Assembly: GCF_019139675.1 (NCBI RefSeq)
Contig: NZ_CP077077.1
Location: 992,001 to 1,056,000 of the forward strand
Length of the DNA: 64,000 bases
Direction of reading: 5' to 3'
Origin: Pseudomonas maumuensis
GTDB lineage: Bacteria; Pseudomonadota; Gammaproteobacteria; Pseudomonadales; Pseudomonadaceae
A program made the translations under genes and the position numbers. The notes below the pieces were generated by a model that was given only the letters and a program-made list of their open reading frames with translations, did no database searches and was not told the origin of the DNA. Position 1 is the first letter of the stretch; every line of letters begins with the position of its first letter. Positions 54,528-63,841 of this stretch are shown here, one piece after another.

Positions 54528-56390
54528 ATGCTGAACAAATACCCTCTGTGGAAATACCTGCTGATCGTGGTGGTACTGGCGGTCGGCTTCATTTATTCCG
54601 CACCCAACCTCTATCCGGATGATCCGGCGGTGCAGATCAGCGGCGCCAGTTCCGCCCTGCATGTCAGCCAGGCCGACCTCGATCGCGTCACCAAAGCGCT
54701 GACCGATGCCGGTATCACCGTCAAAGGCGGCAACCTGGGCGAGAAGGGCAGTGCGCTGGTGCGCCTGACCAACCAGGAAGACCAGCTGCCGGCCAAGGAT
54801 GTGGCGCGCAAGGCCCTCGGTGACGACTATGTCGTGGCCCTGAACCTGGCCCAGACCACCCCGCAGTGGCTGCGTAACCTGGGTGCCAGCCCGATGAAGC
54901 TCGGCCTGGACCTGTCCGGTGGTGTGCACTTCCTGCTGGAAGTGGACATGGACAAGGCCATGACCGCGCGCATGAAAGTCTACGAAGGCGAGGTCAAGAC
55001 CTTGCTGCGCAAAGAGCGCGTCCGCTACCGCAGCCTGCCGCAGCAGGACGGCGGCATCATGCTGGGCTTCGCCGACGATGCCACCCGCGAACAGGCTCGT
55101 AGCCTGATCCGCAAGAATTTCAATGATTTCGACCTGACCACCACCGAGCGCAACGAGCTTGCCGTGCTGCGCCTGGCACTGACCCAGGCCAAGGTCGCCG
55201 AGATCCGTGAATACTCCATCAAGCAGAACCTGACCACCGTTCGCAACCGTGTGAACGAGCTGGGCGTGGCCGAGCCGCTGGTGCAGCGCCAGGGCGCCAA
55301 CCGCATCGTGGTCGAGCTGCCGGGCGTGCAGGACACCGCCGAAGCCAAGCGTATCCTCGGCAAGACCGCCAACCTGGAGTTCCGCTTCGGTGCCGAGCCA
55401 GGCGCGTCCAAGGCCACCACCGAGGTGTTCGAGTTCCGCGAAGGCGGTCGCTCCGCTCCGGTCGAGCGCGGCCTGATCATCACCGGTGACCAGGTTACCG
55501 ACGCCCAGGCCAGCTTCGACGAGCACGGTCGCCCGCAGGTGAACATTCGCCTCGACGGCCATGGCGGCGAGCTGATGAGCCGCGCCACGCGCACCAACGT
55601 CGGGCGCAGCATGGCGGTGATCTTCATCGAGCAGAAGCCGATCACCCGCTACGAGAAGCAGACCGTCGATGGCGTCGAGAAGGACGTTGCCGTACAGAGC
55701 TTCAAGGAAGAGAAGAAGATCATCAGTCTGGCGACCATCCAGTCGCCTTTGGGCAGCCAGTTCCGCATCACCGGCCTGAACGGCCAGGGCGAATCGTCCG
55801 AGCTGGCCCTGCTGCTGCGTGCCGGTGGTCTGGCCGCGCCGATGTACTTCGCCGAAGAACGTACCATTGGCCCGAGCCTGGGTGCCGACAACATCACCAA
55901 GGGTATCGACGCGTCCCTGTGGGGCATGCTGTTCGTCTCGCTGTTCATCATCGCCATCTACCGTGGCTTCGGCGTGATCGCCACCGTGGCCCTGGCGGGC
56001 AACATGGTCCTGCTGCTGGCGCTGATGTCGCTGCTGGGGGCCACGCTGACCCTGCCGGGTATCGCCGGTATCGTGCTGACCATGGGTATGGCGGTGGACG
56101 CCAACGTGCTGATATTCTCGCGTATCCGCGAGGAGCTCAAAGCCGGCATGTCGGTGCAGCGCGCCATCCACGAAGGCTTCAACCGTGCGTACACCGCGAT
56201 CATCGACGCCAACCTGACCAGCCTGCTGGTCGGCGGCATCCTGTTCGCCATGGGTACCGGCCCGGTCAAAGGCTTCGCGGTCACCATGTCCCTCGGGATT
56301 TTCACCTCGATGTTCACCGCCGTCATGGTGACCCGTGCCATGGTCAACCTGACCTGCGGCGGGCGTGACATCAAGAAGCTGTGGGTTTGA
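54528..56390 (+). CDS. secD: Protein translocase subunit SecD
   Basis: SecD is an RND-like membrane component that uses the proton gradient to help pull proteins through SecYEG. The 620 residues have an N-terminal helix (about 7-25), a large periplasmic domain (LGLDLSGGVHFLLEVDMDKAM; VQRQGANRIVVELPGVQDT) and five C-terminal helices with GIVLTMGMAVDANVLIFSRIREE. ATG 54528 is chosen over the GTG one codon earlier. secF follows after 10 bp. Confidence 0.96.
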   Translation: MLNKYPLWKYLLIVVVLAVGFIYSAPNLYPDDPAVQISGASSALHVSQADLDRVTKALTDAGITVKGGNLGEKGSALVRLTNQEDQLPAKDVARKALGDDYVVALNLAQTTPQWLRNLGASPMKLGLDLSGGVHFLLEVDMDKAMTARMKVYEGEVKTLLRKERVRYRSLPQQDGGIMLGFADDATREQARSLIRKNFNDFDLTTTERNELAVLRLALTQAKVAEIREYSIKQNLTTVRNRVNELGVAEPLVQRQGANRIVVELPGVQDTAEAKRILGKTANLEFRFGAEPGASKATTEVFEFREGGRSAPVERGLIITGDQVTDAQASFDEHGRPQVNIRLDGHGGELMSRATRTNVGRSMAVIFIEQKPITRYEKQTVDGVEKDVAVQSFKEEKKIISLATIQSPLGSQFRITGLNGQGESSELALLLRAGGLAAPMYFAEERTIGPSLGADNITKGIDASLWGMLFVSLFIIAIYRGFGVIATVALAGNMVLLLALMSLLGATLTLPGIAGIVLTMGMAVDANVLIFSRIREELKAGMSVQRAIHEGFNRAYTAIIDANLTSLLVGGILFAMGTGPVKGFAVTMSLGIFTSMFTAVMVTRAMVNLTCGGRDIKKLWV

Positions 56391-56400
56391 GGGAGCTGCG

Positions 56401-57309
56401 ATGAAAACCATCAACTTCATGGGCGTGCGCAATGTCGCGTTCGCCATTACCGTGCTCCTCACCGTGCTGGCGCTGTTCAGCTGGTGGCAGAAGGGCCTGA
56501 ACTTCGGCCTGGACTTCACCGGCGGCACGCTGATCGAGCTCACCTATGAGCGCCCGGCGGACCTGGAGAAGGTGCGTACCGAGCTGGTCGGTTCCGGCTT
56601 CCACGATGCCGTGGTGCAGAGCTTCGGCGCCACCACCGACCTGCTGGTGCGCATGCCGGGCGATGACCCGCAGCTGGGCAATCGCGTGGCCGAGGCTCTG
56701 CAGAAGATCGGCGGCGACAACCCGGCTACGGTCAAGCGCGTCGAGTTCGTCGGTCCGCAGGTGGGTGAAGAGCTGCGTGACCAGGGCGGCCTCGGCATGC
56801 TCCTGGCCCTGGGCGGCATCCTCATTTACCTGGCGTTCCGCTTCCAGTGGAAGTTCGCGGTGGGTGCGATCATTTCGCTGATCCACGACGTGGTGGTGAC
56901 CCTGGGTATCCTGTCGTTCTTCCAGATCACCTTCGACCTGACGGTACTGGCGGCGGTGCTGGCGATCATCGGTTACTCGCTCAACGACACCATCGTCGTG
57001 TTCGACCGCGTGCGCGAGAACTTCCGCGTGCTGCGCAAGGCCTCGCTGATCGAGAACATCAACATTTCGACCACCCAGACCCTGCTGCGTACCGTCGCCA
57101 CTTCGGTGTCGACCTTGCTGGCCATCGCCGCGCTGCTGTTCTTCGGCGGCGACAACCTGTTCGGCTTCTCCCTGGCGCTGTTCATCGGCGTCATGGCGGG
57201 TACCTACTCGTCGATCTACATCGCCAACGTGGTGCTGATCTGGCTGAACCTGAGCAGTGAAGACCTGATCCCGCCGGTCAAGACCGACGGTGTGGACGAG
57301 CGCCCGTAA
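56401..57309 (+). CDS. secF: Protein translocase subunit SecF
   Basis: SecF is the partner of SecD. The 302 residues have helix 1 (about 12-30), a periplasmic domain with NFGLDFTGGTLIELTYERPADL, and a C-terminal membrane block with IIGYSLNDTIVVFDRVRENFR, the SecF hallmark. It ends before a strong terminator at 57341-57373. Confidence 0.96.
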   Translation: MKTINFMGVRNVAFAITVLLTVLALFSWWQKGLNFGLDFTGGTLIELTYERPADLEKVRTELVGSGFHDAVVQSFGATTDLLVRMPGDDPQLGNRVAEALQKIGGDNPATVKRVEFVGPQVGEELRDQGGLGMLLALGGILIYLAFRFQWKFAVGAIISLIHDVVVTLGILSFFQITFDLTVLAAVLAIIGYSLNDTIVVFDRVRENFRVLRKASLIENINISTTQTLLRTVATSVSTLLAIAALLFFGGDNLFGFSLALFIGVMAGTYSSIYIANVVLIWLNLSSEDLIPPVKTDGVDERP

Positions 57310-57340
57310 GGCTTAGCCCCGCGCCGTCTGGCGTAAAGAA

Positions 57341-57373
57341 AGGCGCGAGTGTTGAACTCGCGCCTTTTTTTTT
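57341..57373 (+). terminator. Intrinsic terminator of the secDF operon
   Basis: The stem AGGCGCGAGT-GTTGA-ACTCGCGCCT is followed by a run of nine T. It is a strong rho-independent terminator. Confidence 0.93.
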
Positions 57374-57430
57374 GCTCCAAGGCTGGGAGAAGGCGGGCCC
57401 TATGCCCGCGGGTACGATCAGGAGGTTCAC

Positions 57431-57979
57431 GTGAACAAATCAATGCTGGTGGGTGCGGTTCTGGGTGCTGTCGGTGTAACCGCCGGAGGTGCTGTGGCGA
57501 CCTACAGCTTGGTGAACAAGGGGCCTGAGTACGCCCAGGTCACCGACGTGCAGCCGATCAAGCAGCAGGTGAAGACGCCGCGCGAGGTCTGCAAGGACGT
57601 CACCGTGACGCGCCAGGCGCCGGTCAAGGACCAGCACCAGATCGCCGGTACGGTGGTCGGTGCCATCGCCGGTGGTCTGCTGGGTAACCAGATCGGCGGC
57701 GGTACCGGTAAGAAGATTGCCACCGTGGCCGGTGCGGTCGGCGGCGGCTATGCCGGCAACAAGGTGCAGGAAGGTATGCAGGAGCGTGACACCTACACCA
57801 CCACGCAAACTCGTTGCAACACGGTCAATGACATCAGTGACAAGGTCGTTGGCTACAACGTTACCTATTCCATCGGTGATCAGGTGGGCAAGGTAAAGAT
57901 GGATCACGAGCCGGGCTCGACCATCCCGCTGGACAAGAACGGCAAGCTGATCCTGAGCCAGAATCAGCCGGGGCAGTGA
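57431..57979 (+). CDS. Glycine-zipper 2TM (Rick_17kDa-like) protein
   Basis: This 182-residue envelope protein starts at GTG 57431 with GGAGG upstream. The N-terminal helix (about 5-26) is a signal or anchor. The central glycine zipper (about 73-105: GTVVGAIAGGLLGNQIGGGTG, AGAVGGGYAGN) is typical of Rick_17kDa/SlyB-like proteins. No lipobox is evident. The C-terminal domain (120-182) is soluble. The role may be envelope integrity, but that is family-level inference. Confidence 0.85.
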   Translation: MNKSMLVGAVLGAVGVTAGGAVATYSLVNKGPEYAQVTDVQPIKQQVKTPREVCKDVTVTRQAPVKDQHQIAGTVVGAIAGGLLGNQIGGGTGKKIATVAGAVGGGYAGNKVQEGMQERDTYTTTQTRCNTVNDISDKVVGYNVTYSIGDQVGKVKMDHEPGSTIPLDKNGKLILSQNQPGQ

Positions 57980-58007
57980 CGCAGGTTCAGTGCTCTTAAA
58001 CGAAAAA

Positions 58008-58032
58008 AGCACCCCGAGGGGTGCTTTTTTTG
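58008..58032. terminator. Bidirectional terminator between glycine-zipper gene and suhB
   Basis: The stem AGCACCCC-GAG-GGGTGCT (about 58008-58026) has a T-run on the plus side and an A-run on the other, serving both convergent genes. Confidence 0.9.
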
Positions 58033-58048
58033 TGCTCGCAATCTGCGC

Positions 58049-58867
58049 TTAGCGCTTCATGTGTTCCGGCAGGTGCGGCTGGATGGCAGTCAGCACGGCC
58101 TTGAAGCACTTGATGTTGCCCGCAACGATGTGGCCTTTCTCGAGGAATTCGTGACCACCGTTGAAGTCGCTGACCAGGCCGCCCGCTTCCTGGATCAGCA
58201 GCACGCCCGCGGCCATGTCCCACTCGGACAGGCCCGACTCCCAGAAGGCGTCGAAGCGGCCGGCAGCGACATAGGCCAGGTCCAGGCTGGCGGAGCCGGC
58301 GCGGCGGATGCCGGCGGTCTGGCCGGTGAGGGCGCGGAACATGCCCAGGTAGTTGTCCAGGTCGGCCATCTGGCTGTCACGGAACGGGAAGCCGGTACCC
58401 AGCAGGGCGCCTTCCAGGCTGGTGCGCGAGCTGACGCGCAGGCGGCGGCCATTGATCTGGGCGCCACGGCCACGGCTGGCGGTGAATTCTTCCTGGCGAA
58501 CCGGGTCGACGATCACGGCGTGCTCGAGGCGGCCACGGTATTTGCAGGCGATGCTGACAGCGAAGTGCGGAACGCCACGCAGGAAGTTGGTGGTGCCGTC
58601 CAGCGGATCGATGATCCACAGGTAGTCCTTGCCTTCTTCGCCGGTGCCGGCGTGCAGGCCAGTTTCTTCGCCCTGGATGGAGTGGTTCGGGTAGGCCTTG
58701 CGCAGGGCCTCGACGATGACCTTCTCGGCGGCGCGATCAACTTCGGACACGTAGTCCTTGGCCTGTTTTTCGTCGACTTTGATGCTGTCCAGGCGTTCGA
58801 TGGAGCGGAAAATCAGTTCACTGGCGCTGCGAGCGGCGCGCAGGGCGATATTCAGCATAGGCTGCAT
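58049..58867 (-). CDS. suhB: Inositol monophosphatase family protein SuhB
   Basis: This Mg2+-dependent inositol-1-phosphatase also takes part in rRNA antitermination complexes in bacteria. The 272 residues carry the metal site GEETG (QGEETGLHAG), WIIDPLDGTTNFLRG and WDMAAG near the C-terminus. It is read divergently from trmJ across about 150 bp, as in other pseudomonads. Confidence 0.95.
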   Translation of the reverse strand: MQPMLNIALRAARSASELIFRSIERLDSIKVDEKQAKDYVSEVDRAAEKVIVEALRKAYPNHSIQGEETGLHAGTGEEGKDYLWIIDPLDGTTNFLRGVPHFAVSIACKYRGRLEHAVIVDPVRQEEFTASRGRGAQINGRRLRVSSRTSLEGALLGTGFPFRDSQMADLDNYLGMFRALTGQTAGIRRAGSASLDLAYVAAGRFDAFWESGLSEWDMAAGVLLIQEAGGLVSDFNGGHEFLEKGHIVAGNIKCFKAVLTAIQPHLPEHMKR

Positions 58868-59018
58868 GGGAAGGTCACCTGGAGATGTTAAAGAGGAAAG
58901 CCGGCCATTCTAGCAGAAATCTTTGACGACAGAAGTGTCACATTTGCTTTCATGGCGTTACGCTGGTCGGTTCTGTAAGATCGAACCCTCCTTTTTCTGC
59001 ATCCGAGAGCACGACACC

Positions 59019-59774
59019 TTGCTGCAAAATATTCGTGTTGTCCTGGTCAATACCAGCCACCCCGGCAACATCGGCGGCGCTGCGCGTGCCATGAAGAACA
59101 TGGGCTTGTCGCGCCTGGTGCTGGTGCAACCGAAAGAATTCCCGGCCGCCGATGCCTCGGCGCGCGCCTCGGGGGCCGACGATGTGCTGGCCGGCGCCCA
59201 GGTGGTCGACAGTCTCGAGCAGGCGCTGGTCGGCTGCAGCCTGGTGATGGGCACCAGCGCCCGCGAGCGCAGCATCCCCTGGCCGTTGATCGGCCCCCGT
59301 GAGTGCGGCACCAAGGCGGTGGAGCACGCCCTGGGCGGTGAGGACATCGCCCTGGTGTTCGGTCGCGAACACGCCGGCCTGACCAACGAAGAACTGCAGC
59401 GATGTCACTTCCACGTGCACATTCCCTCCAATCCCGACTTCAGCTCGCTGAATCTGGCCGCCGCGGTCCAGGTGCTCGCCTACGAGGTGCGCATGGCCTC
59501 GTTGGCGGTGCAGGACGCGACGCCAAAGGTCGAGAAGGCGGACGCCAATGAGCTGGCGACCATGGACGAAATGGAGCTGTTCTATGACCACCTGGAAAAG
59601 ACCCTGGTGGACATCGGCTTCCTCGACCCTGCCAAGCCCAAGCACCTGATGCCGCGCATGCGCCGGCTGTATGGGCGCAGCTCGGTCGAGCGTACGGAAA
59701 TGAGCATTTTGCGCGGCATCCTCACCGAGACCCAGAAAGTCGTCCGGGGCGAGCCGCATAAACGGAAGGACTGA
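59019..59774 (+). CDS. trmJ: tRNA (cytidine/uridine-2'-O-)-methyltransferase TrmJ
   Basis: This SPOUT enzyme methylates the 2'-O of nucleotide 32 in tRNAs. The 251 residues start LQNIRVVLVNTSHPGNIGGAARAMKNMGL, with knot motifs LVFGREHAGLTNEELQRC and SLNLAAAVQVLAYEVRM. TTG 59019 is chosen because homologues begin there and GAGAG precedes it; the frame opens at 58923 without support. cysE follows after 3 bp. Confidence 0.93.
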   Translation: MLQNIRVVLVNTSHPGNIGGAARAMKNMGLSRLVLVQPKEFPAADASARASGADDVLAGAQVVDSLEQALVGCSLVMGTSARERSIPWPLIGPRECGTKAVEHALGGEDIALVFGREHAGLTNEELQRCHFHVHIPSNPDFSSLNLAAAVQVLAYEVRMASLAVQDATPKVEKADANELATMDEMELFYDHLEKTLVDIGFLDPAKPKHLMPRMRRLYGRSSVERTEMSILRGILTETQKVVRGEPHKRKD

Positions 59775-59777
59775 ACG

Positions 59778-60566
59778 ATGTTCGAGCGTCTGCGTGAAGA
59801 TATTCAAAGTGTTTTCCATCGTGACCCGGCGGCGCGCAATGCCTTCGAGGTGCTGACCTGCTACCCGGGCATGCACGCCATCTGGCTGCACCGCCTGGGC
59901 AATGCTCTGTGGAAGCGCGATTTCAAATGGCTGGCGCGCCTGGTGTCGAACTTCGGTCGCTGGATGACCGGCATCGAGATCCACCCGGGCGCGACTATCG
60001 GCCGGCGCTTCTTCATCGACCACGGCATGGGCATCGTCATTGGCGAAACCGCCGAGATCGGCGACGACGTGACCCTCTACCAGGGTGTCACCCTTGGTGG
60101 TACCAGCTGGAACAAGGGCAAGCGTCACCCGACCCTGGAGAACGGCGTCGTGGTCGGTGCCGGGGCCAAGGTGCTGGGCCCGTTCACCGTGGGCGCCGGG
60201 GCCAAGATCGGCTCCAACGCCGTGGTCACCAAGGCGGTGCCGGCCGGCGCCACGGCGGTGGGCATCCCGGGGCGGATCATCGTCAAGACCGAGGATGACG
60301 CCGTCGAGGCCAAGCGCAAGGCCATGGCCGAGAAGATCGGCTTCGACGCCTATGGCGTCAGTGGCGACATGCCAGACCCGGTAGCGCGCGCCATCGGCCA
60401 GATGCTCGACCATCTGCAGGCCGTCGACGAGCGCCTGGAGGGTATGTGTGGCGCGCTGACCCGGATGGGCAGTGACTACTGCGCCAAGGAGCTGCCGGCG
60501 CTGCCCGACGACGACTTCGCCGAAGCCTGCGTCGAGCTGAAGCAGGGCGACACTCGGTCGCATTGA
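59778..60566 (+). CDS. cysE: Serine O-acetyltransferase CysE
   Basis: CysE makes O-acetylserine for cysteine synthesis, which supplies sulfur to the following isc operon. The 262-residue enzyme has a helical N-terminus and a left-handed beta-helix of hexapeptide repeats ([41 protein letters not shown]), with the catalytic His in IDHG and the C-terminal extension to about 262. It starts 3 bp after trmJ and ends before a hairpin. Confidence 0.95.
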   Translation: MFERLREDIQSVFHRDPAARNAFEVLTCYPGMHAIWLHRLGNALWKRDFKWLARLVSNFGRWMTGIEIHPGATIGRRFFIDHGMGIVIGETAEIGDDVTLYQGVTLGGTSWNKGKRHPTLENGVVVGAGAKVLGPFTVGAGAKIGSNAVVTKAVPAGATAVGIPGRIIVKTEDDAVEAKRKAMAEKIGFDAYGVSGDMPDPVARAIGQMLDHLQAVDERLEGMCGALTRMGSDYCAKELPALPDDDFAEACVELKQGDTRSH

Positions 60567-60581
60567 TTGCGCCGGCCTGAC

Positions 60582-60609
60582 ACAAGGGGCGTGTGCTCGC
60601 GCCCCTTGT
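60582..60609 (+). terminator. Hairpin after cysE
   Basis: A perfect 10-bp stem (ACAAGGGGCG/CGCCCCTTGT, 8-nt loop) lies 15 bp after cysE. No T-run follows, so termination would be partial; it separates cysE from the iscR promoter. Confidence 0.6.
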
Positions 60610-60664
60610 CTGCTACACTCGCGCCCGCCTCCCGCATGCATACCCGACTAAAGCACTAGGTCTT

Positions 60665-60697
60665 ATAGTTGACTTAAATGCTCGGGAATCGCATACT
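60665..60697 (+). promoter_or_regulatory. iscR promoter with type 1 IscR site
   Basis: The -35 TTGACT (60669-60674) and -10 CATACT (60692-60697) are 17 bp apart. The 25 bp at 60665-60689 (ATAGTTGACT, then TAAATGCTCGGGAAT) match the type 1 IscR consensus at about 21 positions, so [2Fe-2S]-IscR should block the promoter. This is the usual feedback control of the isc operon. Confidence 0.82.
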
Positions 60698-60734
60698 CGC
60701 ACACATCCTGTAACTCCCGTGGTACCCATACGCC

Positions 60735-61226
60735 ATGCGACTGACTACCAAAGGCCGATACGCCGTGACCGCCATGCTTGACCTGGCGTTGCACGCGCAG
60801 CAGGGGCCGGTGTCTTTGGCCGATATTTCCGAGCGCCAGGGCATTTCCCTCTCTTATCTGGAACAGCTGTTCGCCAAGCTGCGCCGCAGCAGCCTGGTAT
60901 CCAGCGTTCGCGGCCCAGGCGGCGGCTACCAGCTGTCGCGAGGCATGGAAACCATCCAGGTGGCCCAGGTCATCGACGCGGTCAACGAATCGGTCGATGC
61001 CACCCGTTGTCAGGGCCTGGGGGATTGCCACGCCGGTGATACCTGCCTGACTCACCACCTGTGGTGTGACCTGAGCCAGCAGATCCATGAATTCCTCAGT
61101 GGCATCAGCCTGGCCGACCTCGTCATGCGCCGCGAGGTGCAGGAAGTCGCCCAGCGCCAGGACCTGCGCCGTGTCGCAGGCCGAACTGCCCAGCTGGACA
61201 AGATTGAGACGTCCGCCGTCGACTGA
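60735..61226 (+). CDS. iscR: Fe-S cluster-responsive regulator IscR
   Basis: This Rrf2-family repressor senses [2Fe-2S] status. The 163 residues carry the wHTH ([36 protein letters not shown]) and cluster ligands Cys92, Cys98, Cys104 and His107. It is first in the isc operon, with its own binding site in the promoter. Confidence 0.97.
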   Translation: MRLTTKGRYAVTAMLDLALHAQQGPVSLADISERQGISLSYLEQLFAKLRRSSLVSSVRGPGGGYQLSRGMETIQVAQVIDAVNESVDATRCQGLGDCHAGDTCLTHHLWCDLSQQIHEFLSGISLADLVMRREVQEVAQRQDLRRVAGRTAQLDKIETSAVD

Positions 61227-61271
61227 ACATTGCAGCGACGAGCGACGCCACCGCCTGATAGGAGATACTCA

Positions 61272-62486
61272 ATGAAGTTGCCGATCTACCTCGATTACTC
61301 CGCGACCACGCCGGTCGATCCCCGTGTCGCCCAGAAGATGGCCGAGTGCCTGCTGGTTGACGGGAACTTCGGTAACCCAGCCTCGCGCTCCCACGTGTTC
61401 GGCTGGAAAGCCGAGGAAGCAGTCGAGAACGGCCGCCGCCAGGTCGCCGAGCTGATCAACGCCGATCCGCGCGAGATCGTCTGGACCAGCGGTGCCACCG
61501 AGTCCGACAACCTCGCCCTCAAAGGCGTGGCGCACTTCTATCAGACCAAGGGCAAGCACATCATCACCTCCAAGATCGAGCACAAGGCGGTCCTGGATAC
61601 CGCTCGCCAGCTCGAGCGTGAAGGTTTCGAGGTCACCTACCTCGAGCCAGGCGAAGACGGCATCGTCACCCCGGCGATGGTCGAAGCCGTCCTGCGCGAC
61701 GACACCATCCTGGTCTCGCTGATGCACGTGAACAACGAAGTCGGCTCGATCAACGACATCGCCGCCATCGGCGAACTGACCCGCTCGCGCGGTGTACTGT
61801 TCCATGTCGATGCCGCGCAGTCGGCCGGCAAGGTCGAAATCGACGTGCAAAAGCTGAAAGTCGACCTGATGTCGTTCTCCGCGCACAAAGTCTACGGCCC
61901 CAAAGGCATCGGCGCGCTGTACGTCAGCCGCAAGCCGCGCGTGCGCCTGGAAGCAATCATTCACGGCGGTGGCCATGAGCGCGGCATGCGTTCGGGCACC
62001 CTGCCGACCCACCAAATCGTTGGCATGGGCGAGGCCTTCGCCATCGCCAAGCAGGAAATGGCCGCCGAGAACGTGCGCATCAAGGCCCTGAGCGACCGCT
62101 TCTTCAAGCAGGTCTCGGACCTCGAAGAGCTGTATGTCAACGGCAGCCAGACCCAGCGCGTGCCGCACAACCTGAACCTGAGCTTCAACTACGTCGAAGG
62201 CGAGTCGCTGCTGATGTCGCTCAAGGACATTGCCGTTTCGTCCGGTTCGGCCTGCACCTCCGCTTCGCTCGAGCCGTCCTACGTCCTGCGCGCCCTGGGC
62301 CGCAACGACGAGCTGGCGCACAGCTCGATCCGCTTCTCCTTCGGTCGCTTCACCACCGAGGAAGAAGTCGACTACGCCGCGCAGGAAGTCTGCAAGGCAG
62401 TCAACAAGCTGCGCGAATTGTCGCCGCTGTGGGACATGTACAAAGACGGCGTCGACATCTCCAAGATCGAGTGGGCCGCCCACTAA
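61272..62486 (+). CDS. iscS: Cysteine desulfurase IscS
   Basis: This PLP enzyme supplies persulfide sulfur for Fe-S clusters and tRNA thiolation. The 404 residues have PLP Lys206 in SFSAHK and catalytic Cys328 in [17 protein letters not shown]; the length equals E. coli IscS. It starts at ATG 61272 with GGAGA upstream. A degenerate single REP lies in the 46-bp gap before iscU. Confidence 0.97.
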   Translation: MKLPIYLDYSATTPVDPRVAQKMAECLLVDGNFGNPASRSHVFGWKAEEAVENGRRQVAELINADPREIVWTSGATESDNLALKGVAHFYQTKGKHIITSKIEHKAVLDTARQLEREGFEVTYLEPGEDGIVTPAMVEAVLRDDTILVSLMHVNNEVGSINDIAAIGELTRSRGVLFHVDAAQSAGKVEIDVQKLKVDLMSFSAHKVYGPKGIGALYVSRKPRVRLEAIIHGGGHERGMRSGTLPTHQIVGMGEAFAIAKQEMAAENVRIKALSDRFFKQVSDLEELYVNGSQTQRVPHNLNLSFNYVEGESLLMSLKDIAVSSGSACTSASLEPSYVLRALGRNDELAHSSIRFSFGRFTTEEEVDYAAQEVCKAVNKLRELSPLWDMYKDGVDISKIEWAAH

Positions 62487-62488
62487 GC

Positions 62489-62510
62489 AGTCGCCGGCAA
62501 GAGCGGCTCC
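62489..62510. repeat. Degenerate half-REP between iscS and iscU
   Basis: AGTCGCCGGCAAGAGCGGCT (then CC) resembles the REP core GTCGCCGGCAAGCCGGCTCC with the palindrome broken. It sits in the iscS-iscU gap. Confidence 0.5.
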
Positions 62511-62532
62511 CTGATGAGGAAGGAATTGCACC

Positions 62533-62919
62533 ATGGCATACAGTGAAAAGGTCATCGACCACTACGAAAACCCGCGCAACGTCGGCAAGATGAACGCCGA
62601 CGATCCGGATGTCGGTACCGGCATGGTCGGCGCTCCGGCTTGCGGTGACGTGATGCGCCTGCAGATCAAGGTCAACGAGCAGGGCGTCATCGAAGACGCC
62701 AAGTTCAAGACCTACGGTTGCGGCTCGGCCATCGCCTCCAGCTCCCTCGCCACCGAGTGGATGAAGGGCAAGACCCTGGACGAGGCCGAGACCATCAAGA
62801 ACACCCAGCTGGCTGAAGAGCTGGCATTGCCGCCGGTCAAGATCCACTGCTCCGTGCTCGCCGAAGATGCCATCAAGGCCGCTGTTCGCGATTACAAGCA
62901 GAAGAAAGGCTTGGTCTAA
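62533..62919 (+). CDS. iscU: Fe-S cluster scaffold IscU
   Basis: IscU assembles [2Fe-2S] and [4Fe-4S] clusters on three Cys (GAPACGD, YGCGSAI and KIHCSV). The LPPVK motif just before KIHCS is the HscA binding site. The 128 residues match the family length. Confidence 0.97.
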   Translation: MAYSEKVIDHYENPRNVGKMNADDPDVGTGMVGAPACGDVMRLQIKVNEQGVIEDAKFKTYGCGSAIASSSLATEWMKGKTLDEAETIKNTQLAEELALPPVKIHCSVLAEDAIKAAVRDYKQKKGLV

Positions 62920-62944
62920 GTCGACTGCGAGGTAAGGAGTTCCG

Positions 62945-63268
62945 ATGGCTATCAGCATGACAGAAGCCGCCGCCAACCACATTCGCCGCTCCCTCGACGG
63001 ACGCGGCAAGGGTGAGGGCATTCGCCTGGGCGTGCGCACCACCGGCTGCTCGGGCCTGGCCTACGTGCTGGAGTTCGTCGACGAGCTCGCCGCCGAAGAC
63101 CAGGTGTTCGAGAACCACGGCGTGAAGGTCATCATCGACCCGAAAAGCCTGGTGTACCTCGACGGCACCGAGCTGGACTTCGTCAAGGAAGGGTTGAACG
63201 AAGGTTTCAAGTTCAACAACCCCAACGTGCGCGGTGAGTGTGGCTGCGGCGAAAGCTTCAACGTTTGA
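62945..63268 (+). CDS. iscA: A-type Fe-S carrier IscA
   Basis: This 107-residue carrier has the three family Cys residues: [13 protein letters not shown] and the C-terminal CGCGESFNV. It delivers clusters or iron to targets. It lies 25 bp after iscU and 8 bp before hscB. Confidence 0.97.
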   Translation: MAISMTEAAANHIRRSLDGRGKGEGIRLGVRTTGCSGLAYVLEFVDELAAEDQVFENHGVKVIIDPKSLVYLDGTELDFVKEGLNEGFKFNNPNVRGECGCGESFNV

Positions 63269-63276
63269 GGCTGGCC

Positions 63277-63798
63277 GTGGGTACTCTTTGCCATTTCGCC
63301 CTGTTCGACCTGCAACCGGCTTTTCGCCTGGACCTCGACAAACTGGCCGTTCGCTATCGCGAGTTGGCCCGTGAGGTCCACCCCGACCGCTTCGCCGACG
63401 CTTCCGAGCGTGAGCAGCGTGTCGCCCTGGAAAAGTCCGCGGCGCTGAACGACGCCTACCAGACCTTGCGCAGCGCGCCGCGTCGCGCCCGGTACCTGCT
63501 GGCCATCGGTGGTCACGAAGTGCCTCAGGAAGTCACGGTGCATGATCCGGACTTCCTGCTGCAGCAGATGCAGTGGCGCGAAGAGCTCGAAGATTTGCAG
63601 GACGAAGCCGACCTCGACGGTGTTGGTGTGTTCAAGAAGCGCCTCAAGGGTGCCCAGGACGCACTGAACAATGACTTCGCCGACTGTTGGGACGATGCAG
63701 CCCAGCGCGACAAGGCCGAGCGCCTGATGCGCCGCATGCAGTTCCTCGACAAGCTCGCCCAAGAAGTGCGCCAACTCGAAGAGCGCCTCGACGATTAA
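63277..63798 (+). CDS. hscB: Fe-S co-chaperone HscB
   Basis: This J-domain protein brings IscU to HscA and stimulates its ATPase. The 173 residues start at GTG 63277 (GAGG 7 bases upstream), giving [16 protein letters not shown]. The HPD motif is in [11 protein letters not shown], and a C-terminal three-helix bundle binds IscU. The frame opens at 63238 inside iscA but is not supported there. Confidence 0.95.
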   Translation: MGTLCHFALFDLQPAFRLDLDKLAVRYRELAREVHPDRFADASEREQRVALEKSAALNDAYQTLRSAPRRARYLLAIGGHEVPQEVTVHDPDFLLQQMQWREELEDLQDEADLDGVGVFKKRLKGAQDALNNDFADCWDDAAQRDKAERLMRRMQFLDKLAQEVRQLEERLDD

Positions 63799-63841
63799 CC
63801 CCGGCGTCGCCCGTGATGACGCCTAAGGTACTCAGATAAGC

